Origin: Nitrososphaera sp035547955
Lineage (GTDB): Archaea > Thermoproteota > Nitrososphaeria > Nitrososphaerales > Nitrososphaeraceae
Reading direction: 5' to 3'
Length of the DNA: 6,350 nucleotides
NCBI GenBank assembly: GCA_035547955.1
Contig: DASZTR010000024.1
Location: 1 to 6,350, forward strand
The position numbers and the translations under genes are program-made. The number at the start of each line of letters is the position of its first letter. The first letter of the stretch is position 1. Below are positions 1 to 5,328 of the stretch, one piece after another. Under the pieces are notes generated by a model. That model was not told the origin of the DNA and searched no databases. It worked only from the letters and a program-made list of their open reading frames with translations.

Positions 1-1076
1 CGGAAGAATCACTTTCGCTAGGCATCGCCGACGCCTTTGCAAAGGAGGGCCTGCGCCTCTTTGGCCCAAAAAAGCAGGCTGCAATGCTAGAGACTAGCAA
101 GGTGTTTGCCAAAGAGTTTATGCAAAAGGCGGGCATTCCCACAGCAGCGTTTGCAACTTTTTCAGATGCGCAAAAGGCCAAAGACTACATTGCAAGACAA
201 GGTGGCAGGCCGCTCGTAGTCAAGGCAGATGGCCTTGCAGCAGGCAAGGGCGTGGTGGTGTGTGACAGCGCACAGCAGGCAATCGACGCAGTCGACAGGA
301 TGATGGTAACAAAGGAATTCGGCGTGGCAGGGAACAGAGTCGTGATCGAGGAAAGGCTATCAGGGGAAGAAGCGTCGTTCATCGCGCTATGCGACGGCAA
401 GACGATAATCCCGCTTGCGTCAAGCCAGGACCACAAGCGTATATTTGACGGGGACAAAGGCCCCAATACTGGTGGCATGGGCGCGTACTCGCCGGCGCCT
501 GTAGTCGACAGCGCCCTTCATGAGAAGATAGTAAAGCGCGTGATGGAGCCTCTCTTGAGAGAGATAGGCACAAGCGGCACGCCATTCATAGGCTTTTTGT
601 ACGCGGGGATAATGGTAGACGAAAAGACCGGCGAGCCATACGTGCTTGAATTCAACACGCGCATGGGCGACCCAGAATGCCAGCCCATCATGATGCGCAT
701 GAAGTCAGACCTGTACGAATACATCGACGCGGCGGTGGACGGGAGGCTCGCATCCATGCCGCCAATAGAGTGGCACGACAAAACCGCCGTATGCGTCGTC
801 ATGGCCTCGCGTGGATATCCGGGCACATATAAGAAGGGAGAAGTCATAGAGGGCCTTAGTGGCGATTTTGGACCGGACACTATGATTTTCCATGCAGGAA
901 CCGCAAAAGACGCGCAGGGCAGAACGGTGACAAACGGAGGGAGAGTACTAGGCGTCACGGCGACAGGCAAGGATGCAAGACATGCGATTGAAAACGCGTA
1001 TTCGGCAGTAAGGAAGATCCGCTGGGGCGAGAACGGCCACTATTACAGGACAGACATTGCAAGGCGGGCGTTATAA
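1..1076 (+). CDS. purD: Phosphoribosylamine-glycine ligase (GAR synthetase), 5'-truncated by window edge
   Basis: Catalyses ATP-dependent joining of glycine to phosphoribosylamine, the second step of de novo purine synthesis, in the cytosol. The frame is open from base 3, upstream of the first ATG at 84, and those residues (GIADAFAKEGLRLFGPKK) match the family, so the ATG at 84 is internal. About 357 codons are present; compared with the usual 420-430 residues, roughly 75 N-terminal residues lie outside the window. Counting from the ATG at 84, visible motifs are the ATP-grasp segment KADGLAAGKGVVV (about 47-59), the substrate loop QDHKRIFDGDKGPNTGGMGAYS (about 115-136, in pieces) and the metal-binding EFNTRMGDPE (about 190-199). 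The C-terminal domain is intact and ends at a TAA. The gene converges on the folate pair, 21 bp away. 10-formyl-THF is a cofactor of later purine steps in many organisms, so the neighbourhood is coherent. No frameshift is seen. Confidence 0.96.
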   Translation, partial: EESLSLGIADAFAKEGLRLFGPKKQAAMLETSKVFAKEFMQKAGIPTAAFATFSDAQKAKDYIARQGGRPLVVKADGLAAGKGVVVCDSAQQAIDAVDRMMVTKEFGVAGNRVVIEERLSGEEASFIALCDGKTIIPLASSQDHKRIFDGDKGPNTGGMGAYSPAPVVDSALHEKIVKRVMEPLLREIGTSGTPFIGFLYAGIMVDEKTGEPYVLEFNTRMGDPECQPIMMRMKSDLYEYIDAAVDGRLASMPPIEWHDKTAVCVVMASRGYPGTYKKGEVIEGLSGDFGPDTMIFHAGTAKDAQGRTVTNGGRVLGVTATGKDARHAIENAYSAVRKIRWGENGHYYRTDIARRAL

Positions 1077-1097
1077 AAGAATCCTATTTTCATTATC
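1077..1097. terminator. Convergent intergenic region, candidate shared termination zone
   Basis: Only 21 bp separate the purD stop (TAA, 1074-1076) from the cyclo-ligase stop (TAG on the minus strand, 1100-1098). The stretch is AT-rich. It has a TTTT run on the + strand (about 1086-1089), and the minus strand reads TTCTTTTATAA across the purD end. Archaeal transcription commonly ends at U-rich tracts without a strong hairpin, so both transcripts could end here and would overlap. No stable stem-loop is visible. The call rests on position and composition only. Confidence 0.3.
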
Positions 1098-1694
1098 CTA
1101 GAAATATAGTACCCCGTTTTCAGTGGCGAGCGCATCGAGCCTCCTGTCAAACCTCCCTCTTGGAAGGCCAGGATTGTCATCATCACCATTATCGGTAGCA
1201 ACTTGGACGGAATACGCAAGACCCATTGAAAACGACGCGCCGCCTCCCGAAATGAACCGGTCGTAATAGCCCCTGCCATAGCCTATCCTGTTCCCCTTGC
1301 AGTCAAACGCCAAGCCGGGGACAAGCAGAAGGTCAATGTGCATGACGGGCTTGGCCTCGGGTGTTGGCTCCATTATGCCAAACCTGCCCTCGACAAGGCT
1401 ATCACCAGAAAGATCGTATTCATAAAAGCGCATGTCGTTGCCTTCGATCCGCGGGAGGACCACTTTTTTACCCTGATCTTTTGCTATACCCATCAAGAGC
1501 GCGGTGCGGACCTCGGAGCCTTTTGGGTGGTAGGCGCCGACTACCTGCGCCTGTCCAAACTCCTTGCTCCGGGCGACGCTTTGTTGTACAAGTGCGCTCT
1601 GCCGTTCTATGTCAGGGTATGACATAGCGTCCCGCCTTGCAAGGGCCGCGCGGCGGACCTTTTGTTTTTCCTTGCGCGTGTAGTTCACAGCCAA
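1098..1694 (-). CDS. 5-formyltetrahydrofolate cyclo-ligase (MTHFS family)
   Basis: Converts 5-formyl-THF with ATP to 5,10-methenyl-THF, returning the storage or inhibitory folate to the active one-carbon pool; cytosolic. The protein is 198 residues, typical for the family. The N-terminal basic helix (residues 6-22) carries the usual Lys/Arg residues. HPKGSEVRT (56-64), the LLVPGLAFD strand (123-131) and the signature IGYGRGYYDRF (137-147) are all present, and it ends with the usual LDALATE stretch. An Asp-rich insertion (about 168-174) precedes the end. The longest start is TTG at 1694-1692; GTG two codons later is an alternative. Upstream on the same frame are one CGC codon and then the folD TGA, so the ORF cannot extend further. 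The tight spacing indicates co-transcription and perhaps translational coupling with folD. A GGGGATGA stretch just before the TTG is a weak Shine-Dalgarno candidate. Confidence 0.93.
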   Translation of the reverse strand: MAVNYTRKEKQKVRRAALARRDAMSYPDIERQSALVQQSVARSKEFGQAQVVGAYHPKGSEVRTALLMGIAKDQGKKVVLPRIEGNDMRFYEYDLSGDSLVEGRFGIMEPTPEAKPVMHIDLLLVPGLAFDCKGNRIGYGRGYYDRFISGGGASFSMGLAYSVQVATDNGDDDNPGLPRGRFDRRLDALATENGVLYF

Positions 1695-1697
1695 GCG

Positions 1698-2552
1698 TCA
1701 TCCCCGAGAGACTGACGCCGCAGAGACGGTGTTTTTCATCAGCATCGCTATCGTCATCGGGCCCACGCCTCCCGGGACTGGCGTTATCCACGACGCCTTT
1801 TTCTTTACCGCTTCAAAGTCGACATCGCCGGCAAGCTTGCCGTTTACCCTACTCGTCCCCACGTCGACTATTACCGCGCCATCTTTGACCATGTCTGCCC
1901 TTAGTGTGAACCGCTCCCGGTTTCCGACTGCGGTTATGATGATGTCTGCATGCCTCAGGCGCATGGCAAGATCCGCAGTCTTTGAGTGGCAGACGGTCAC
2001 TGTGGCGTTTCGCTCCAGTAGCAGGAACACCAGCGGCTTGCCCACCAGGTTGCTTCTGTTTATCACCACGACATCCTTGCCTCCAAGGCTGATATTGTAG
2101 TAGTTGAACAGCTCCATCACGCCAGAAGGCGTGCATGGCTTTAGCAGAGCCTTGCCGTTCTGGAGCATGCCGGCGTTGTACGGGGTCAGCCCGTCGACAT
2201 CCTTTAGCGGACTGATGGCATTTATTATCGCAAACTCGTCGATGTGCTTTGGCAATGGCATCTGGACCAGTATGCCGTGCACCTCAGGATCGTTGTTCAA
2301 GAGCTGTACGAGCTCTAGCAGCTCGTCCTGCGTAAAGGTCTTGGCAAGACGGTGATCTCGGGTGGCGATGCCGAGTTCTTTTGCGGTCTTTTGCTTGCTG
2401 TTGACGTACACCGCAGACGCAGGGTCATCGCCTACGAGCACGGTTGCAAGGCACGGCTTTATCCCGGAGGCTTTTAGCTCGTCCACTGCCTTTTTCACGC
2501 GCTCTTTGACATCTTGCGCCACTACGAGCCCGCTCATTATCTGCGCCACCAA
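1698..2552 (-). CDS. folD: Bifunctional methylenetetrahydrofolate dehydrogenase / methenyl-THF cyclohydrolase
   Basis: Interconverts 5,10-methylene-, 5,10-methenyl- and 10-formyl-THF with NADP, supplying one-carbon units. The 284-residue length fits the family. Visible features are Tyr49 and Lys53 in AVYVNSKQK (catalytic Y-x3-K), HGILVQMPLP (92-101), DVDGLTPYN (118-126), PCTPSG (139-144), the NADP-binding loop INRSNLVGKP (164-173) and PGGVGPMT (260-267). The first residue of the NADP loop is Asn where many bacterial enzymes have Gly; I recall INRS in some archaeal FolDs. The longest start is TTG at 2552, with GTG at 2549 and ATG at 2537 as alternatives. Homology (the MAAKIxDGK-like start of bacterial FolD) favours one of the first two. 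A GGTGG stretch 8 nt before the ATG could instead support that start. It probably heads a two-gene operon with the cyclo-ligase. Confidence 0.96.
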   Translation of the reverse strand: MVAQIMSGLVVAQDVKERVKKAVDELKASGIKPCLATVLVGDDPASAVYVNSKQKTAKELGIATRDHRLAKTFTQDELLELVQLLNNDPEVHGILVQMPLPKHIDEFAIINAISPLKDVDGLTPYNAGMLQNGKALLKPCTPSGVMELFNYYNISLGGKDVVVINRSNLVGKPLVFLLLERNATVTVCHSKTADLAMRLRHADIIITAVGNRERFTLRADMVKDGAVIVDVGTSRVNGKLAGDVDFEAVKKKASWITPVPGGVGPMTIAMLMKNTVSAASVSRG

Positions 2553-2573
2553 GCAGGTTTAGAGGAAAAGGCC

Positions 2574-2583
2574 GGCGCTATTT
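2574..2583 (-). promoter_or_regulatory. Weak TATA-like box for folD operon
   Basis: On the minus strand the bases read GCAAAATAGC, centred about 26 nt upstream of the TTG at 2552. That spacing would give a leaderless folD transcript. The match to an archaeal TATA box is poor; AAATAATC further upstream (about 2593-2600) is an alternative with a longer leader. The call is weak. Confidence 0.25.
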
Positions 2584-2606
2584 TGCTTTTGCGATTATTT
2601 GCAAAA
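2581..2606. repeat. TTTTGC direct/inverted repeat in divergent promoter region
   Basis: TTTTGC occurs twice in tandem (2581-2586 and 2587-2592) and again inverted as GCAAAA (2601-2606), with an 8-nt AT-rich spacer. It lies between the divergent folD and membrane-protein genes, where an operator for either could sit. The units are short and AT-rich, so chance is a real alternative. Confidence 0.3.
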
Positions 2607-2620
2607 AATGACAAACTAAA

Positions 2621-2628
2621 TTAATAAG
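2621..2628 (+). promoter_or_regulatory. TATA-like box for the small membrane protein gene
   Basis: The bases TTAATAAG are centred about 27 nt upstream of the ATG at 2652, inside an AT-rich stretch. Archaeal TATA boxes sit about 26 nt before the transcription start, so the mRNA would begin at or just before the ATG and be leaderless or nearly so. No Shine-Dalgarno motif is visible before this ATG, which agrees with that reading. Confidence 0.5.
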
Positions 2629-2651
2629 AATTGCCAAGTTAAAGAAAGCAA

Positions 2652-3140
2652 ATGAACGGTAAATTTTTCCAGAGGCGCTGGCTTGATTTCAGAAACGGCC
2701 ATAGCATCTATCTCGTCTTTACAATGGCGTTTTTACAGTTTGTTATTACTACTTATACCCTCGGCATAGAACGATTTGACGCGCTAAAGGGCGTTTTTCC
2801 AAGCATGGCCACGTGGGCCGTCATATTTGTCGCGATTTACGTGCCATCTGCCGTCGCCATAGGCTACTGGCACAGGAGGAACCAGTACTCGGTAGAAAAC
2901 GAGGCGCTTATCAAAGAGAACTGGGTCTGGGCGTGGATAATGATGTACGAGATCCGCCTGATAGAAGGTAAGGCGACGCCCGAAGAGACGCGCCAAGTCA
3001 AGGAGTTCCTAGAAGGAGTCCTAAAGAGGCAAAAGAAAGATGAGCTCATGAGTCAGCACATTAAAGACATGCTAAAGAGTAGTTCCCCACCGTCTACTAC
3101 TACCACCCCTCAGCCTCCTTCCCCATCATCTTCTCCCTAG
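2652..3140 (+). CDS. Small two-helix membrane protein with Ser/Thr/Pro-rich tail, function unknown
   Basis: I do not recognise the family. The protein has 162 residues: a short basic N-terminus (FFQRRW), a hydrophobic helix at about 17-38, a loop, a second helix at about 53-73, the basic HRR just after it, and a Trp-rich patch WVWAWIMMY (91-99) that could lie at the membrane surface. A charged helix follows (about 108-141, ending in KRQKKDELMSQHIKDML). The last 20 residues are almost only Ser, Thr and Pro. By the positive-inside rule, both termini probably face the cytoplasm. The start is ATG with a TATA-like box at leaderless distance. Its TAG stop directly abuts the stop of the convergent glycosyltransferase gene. 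Codon use resembles the neighbours. The hairpin of two helices and conventional start support a real gene, but no function is proposed. Confidence 0.8.
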   Translation: MNGKFFQRRWLDFRNGHSIYLVFTMAFLQFVITTYTLGIERFDALKGVFPSMATWAVIFVAIYVPSAVAIGYWHRRNQYSVENEALIKENWVWAWIMMYEIRLIEGKATPEETRQVKEFLEGVLKRQKKDELMSQHIKDMLKSSSPPSTTTTPQPPSPSSSP

Positions 3141-4001
3141 TCAAGGGATGCCGAGTTTTTTCTTTATGCGCGCAAATTGGTAATTGCGTATGTACCGCCT
3201 CATCTCACTATCGTGCATGCTGTCATATCCGGTATCCTTTGGCTTGTACGACAGGTAGTAGTAGAGCATGTATAGCGCGCCCAGCCGCCCTGTTGGCTTG
3301 CCGCTTGCGAAATACAAAATGAACCGCCCCAGTGCAAAAAGCGGATGGTAGCCGAGCGTCCTCATGCTTGCGCCAAACTCGTAAAAGTGGTGGTTCTTGC
3401 CGAGCGGGCGCGTGTGCTCAAACCTTGCGTCATTGAACACAGAAAAGTAATAGCCGTGGTGCGTCGCAGAGTAGAGCACGAGCGATTCATAGCCCATCTT
3501 TTCTGGGTACAGGCCGTGGTGCACGTCAAAGAACTCGGTCCGGACAAACCTCCCGGCGCCATGCGGGGCAATGGTGCGCTTGTCCTCATAGTTACCCGAT
3601 GCAATCGCGATCTTGCTGTCAGCGTCCATGTGGCGCATCATTATTTCGGCATAGTCGCGCTCGTAGGACGTGTCGTCGGCACATATCATGTGGTAGTCCG
3701 TACGGGGGAGACCGTGATCATGGGCGTACTGGATGGCCTTATTCCAGTTGCTCACGACCCGCGCGATGTTGTAGCCAAGGTCTGGGTTTGTGATTACATA
3801 TAGCGAAGGCCAGCTCGATTGCTGCAGATGGCGCAATATACTTGCCGTCCCGTCCTTTGAGCCGTCGTCCACTACAATAACATAGGAAGGGGGGACCGTC
3901 TGCGCCTTGAGCGAGAGGAGCGCCTCCTTGATGTTATCCTCAGAGTTCCGGCAGGTCATTATCGCAAAATAAGAGCCCAAGGTGTATGTGTGCACGTACA
4001 C
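3141..4001 (-). CDS. Family 2 glycosyltransferase (GT-A fold)
   Basis: Probably transfers a sugar from a nucleotide-sugar to a glycan or lipid acceptor on the cytoplasmic side. The protein has 286 residues at its longest. Near the start is the first beta strand and loop YFAIMTCRNSEDN (11-23), then VIVVDDGSKDGT (41-52) for nucleotide binding, and ICADD (106-110) at the DxD-like metal site. The middle (133-200) is rich in Tyr/His/Phe. The C-terminal part (about 226-250) is amphipathic and aromatic, without a clear membrane helix, and could touch the membrane. Donor and acceptor cannot be read from sequence. The longest start, GTG at 4001, is directly preceded by an in-frame TAG. A TATA-like box at 4017-4009 predicts transcription starting near 3987, which instead favours TTG at 3980-3978 (protein beginning MGSYFAIMT), matching where this family usually begins. 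It is the last gene of the minus-strand trio, 30 bp after the synthetase-like gene. Confidence 0.9.
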   Translation of the reverse strand: MYVHTYTLGSYFAIMTCRNSEDNIKEALLSLKAQTVPPSYVIVVDDGSKDGTASILRHLQQSSWPSLYVITNPDLGYNIARVVSNWNKAIQYAHDHGLPRTDYHMICADDTSYERDYAEIMMRHMDADSKIAIASGNYEDKRTIAPHGAGRFVRTEFFDVHHGLYPEKMGYESLVLYSATHHGYYFSVFNDARFEHTRPLGKNHHFYEFGASMRTLGYHPLFALGRFILYFASGKPTGRLGALYMLYYYLSYKPKDTGYDSMHDSEMRRYIRNYQFARIKKKLGIP

Positions 4002-4002
4002 C
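3981..4002. promoter_or_regulatory. Imperfect 22-bp palindrome over predicted glycosyltransferase transcription start
   Basis: The outer arms are GGTGTA (3981-3986) and TACACC (3997-4002), with inner GTG and CAC. Nine of eleven base pairs match around the centre between 3991 and 3992. It begins about 7 bp downstream of the TATA-like box and covers the predicted start site near 3987, a usual place for an archaeal repressor operator. A helix-turn-helix dimer site is the natural reading; no regulator gene is visible in the window. Confidence 0.4.
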
Positions 4003-4008
4003 TACGCA

Positions 4009-4017
4009 TTTTTATAA
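4009..4017 (-). promoter_or_regulatory. TATA-like box for the glycosyltransferase gene
   Basis: The minus strand reads TTATAAAAA within the 30-bp gap after the synthetase-like gene. Its centre (about 4013) predicts transcription from about 3987, giving a 7-nt leader before the TTG at 3980. This is the strongest TATA match in the window and suggests that the glycosyltransferase can be transcribed independently of the upstream genes. Confidence 0.5.
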
Positions 4018-4031
4018 TAAATTCCTGTCGG

Positions 4032-5300
4032 CTAGAGCTTCTCATTGCCTCTTAGGTTATGGCTGATAAAGAGCCGCCACCATACTTCAAGCGCAAGAAG
4101 GCCCAGCATCTTGTTGACGTAGCGCACGTCCGGTTCTGCCCCCTGCTCCAGCAGCTTTTCAGTCGTCTTTTGCACCCAGTCACCGCTTATGACGCCAGCC
4201 CTGATCACCTCGGAATCTTGCCTGTTGACGTACTGTTTTGCTATCTCTTTTCCCCTTTTTTTCCACAGCGAGATGGTGTTTGCAGAAAAGCCCTTCTTGA
4301 CAGGCTCTGTGTACAATCGCTGGGCCTTTAGGATGGCGCGCAGAGGCAGTTTGCCTGTCGCATGCTCCGGATCGTACTTTACGTCCCAGGGCAGGTGCGT
4401 GGCAAATTTTATCATGCGGCTTGAAAGGAATAGCGTCCGGATCTTTATCCCAAACGATTTGGAAAACGCAAGGTTGGCAGGTAGCCAGTCAAATAGCAGT
4501 TTGCCGTTCCAGTCTGCAAGGAACACTTGGTTAAGCGGGTCAAGCCTGCTACTGCTTGAAAAATAGTGCTTCAAAAGCATGTAGATTTTGCCCCACGAGA
4601 ACATGACCTTTGGCCCAAAGACCTTTTCTTGGTCCGGCACCCAGTCCCGCTCGTGGCACGACAGGTAGAGCCTCGCCTTCTCTTTCCACCCTGCCGGTTT
4701 TATTGCAGGCAAGAGCGACAGGTACTTTTGGTAGCGAAAGGTATAGCCAGCGAACAACTCGTCGCCGCCGTCGCCGGAGAATATCGTCTTTTCCCGGCAC
4801 GCCTCAAACGCGTACGCCTGGTAGAGATTCCAACGCGGTTCCCTTGCTATTTTTATCAGTCTCGGCAGGCCGCTCAGGACGTCGTCTAGGACAACCCCGT
4901 CAAAGTCGCAGCCATACGTTGTCGCGGTGTTCCTTGCCGCCGAAACCTCGTCGTCGTCTTCTCCAAACCCCATGCTGACACATGAGACAGAAATGTCGGG
5001 CCGGAACTTTCTCAGCATGGCAAGCGTGAGCACAGAATCCACTCCGCCGCTCAATAGAACAGAGACCTTCCTTTCCTTGACGCGTCCAAGGTCTCCTTTT
5101 ATAATCTCCAGTATCTGCGATTCCACGCTTTTTTTGCTGCCACCGGCTGATGATACAGGATAGAAATCTGATGCGGCAAGTGGCTTCTTGGGTGGCGACC
5201 TGAAAGGGTTATAGCGCAACGTAAGGATGTTTGCTATCATGTCATAGTCGACTAGGTCCGGGGTGGCAGCGGCAGCTGATGGCACCGTACTGGAAGACAA
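4032..5300 (-). CDS. Asparagine-synthetase-like amidotransferase lacking the glutaminase domain
   Basis: Contains the ATP-pyrophosphatase (adenylating) domain of class II asparagine synthetase: the PP-loop VLLSGGVDSV (81-90), SGDGGDELFAGY (175-186), a helix ending THLPWDVKY (301-309), GKLPLRAILK (316-325), VKKGF (334-338) and ALEVWWRLFI (403-412). The protein is up to 422 residues, against about 500-630 for a full enzyme. The N-terminal glutamine-hydrolysing domain with its Cys2 nucleophile is absent; only a segment like the inter-domain linker remains (ANILTLRYNPF, 23-33). It could therefore use free ammonia, borrow a glutaminase, or amidate a carboxyl group other than aspartate, such as a sugar acid. 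Known relatives sit in glycan gene clusters, and here it lies between a coiled-coil protein and a glycosyltransferase. The longest start is TTG at 5300; the TATA-like box favours GTG at 5285. The Ala/Ser-rich first 13 residues look dispensable. Substrate is unknown. Confidence 0.88.
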   Translation of the reverse strand: MSSSTVPSAAAATPDLVDYDMIANILTLRYNPFRSPPKKPLAASDFYPVSSAGGSKKSVESQILEIIKGDLGRVKERKVSVLLSGGVDSVLTLAMLRKFRPDISVSCVSMGFGEDDDEVSAARNTATTYGCDFDGVVLDDVLSGLPRLIKIAREPRWNLYQAYAFEACREKTIFSGDGGDELFAGYTFRYQKYLSLLPAIKPAGWKEKARLYLSCHERDWVPDQEKVFGPKVMFSWGKIYMLLKHYFSSSSRLDPLNQVFLADWNGKLLFDWLPANLAFSKSFGIKIRTLFLSSRMIKFATHLPWDVKYDPEHATGKLPLRAILKAQRLYTEPVKKGFSANTISLWKKRGKEIAKQYVNRQDSEVIRAGVISGDWVQKTTEKLLEQGAEPDVRYVNKMLGLLALEVWWRLFISHNLRGNEKL

Positions 5301-5304
5301 TGCC

Positions 5305-5316
5305 GTCCTTATAGAT
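5305..5316 (-). promoter_or_regulatory. TATA-like box for the synthetase-like gene
   Basis: The minus strand reads ATCTATAAGGAC in the 28-bp gap after the coiled-coil gene. The CTATAAG core (5314-5308) is centred about 26 nt upstream of a GTG at 5285-5283, so transcription would begin at that GTG and be leaderless. This favours GTG 5285 over TTG 5300 as the start and suggests a promoter internal to the cluster. Confidence 0.42.
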
Positions 5317-5328
5317 TTTAGCCAACAA

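Noticed and set aside
84..86. ATG at 84 as the start of purD
   Set aside because: The frame is open upstream to the window edge and the upstream residues match the PurD family, so the ATG is internal.
1338..1627. Open frames on the + strand opposite the cyclo-ligase gene
   Set aside because: They overlap a gene with clear family motifs on the other strand, and their translations are Arg/Cys/His-rich without any domain pattern.
3079..3140. Pyrimidine-rich run as a simple-sequence expansion
   Set aside because: The codons are varied (TCT, CCC, ACT, ACC, CAG), without an exact tandem unit, so it reads as a coding low-complexity tail rather than a slippage repeat.
3960..4009. Short minus-strand peptide from ATG at 4009
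   Set aside because: It is out of frame with the glycosyltransferase, runs only 16 codons to a TAA, begins upstream of the predicted transcription start and has no recognisable feature.
4059..4978. Several long + strand frames opposite the synthetase-like gene
   Set aside because: They are antisense to a gene with intact ATP-pyrophosphatase motifs, and their composition (Arg/Ser/Pro-rich) is typical of shadow frames.
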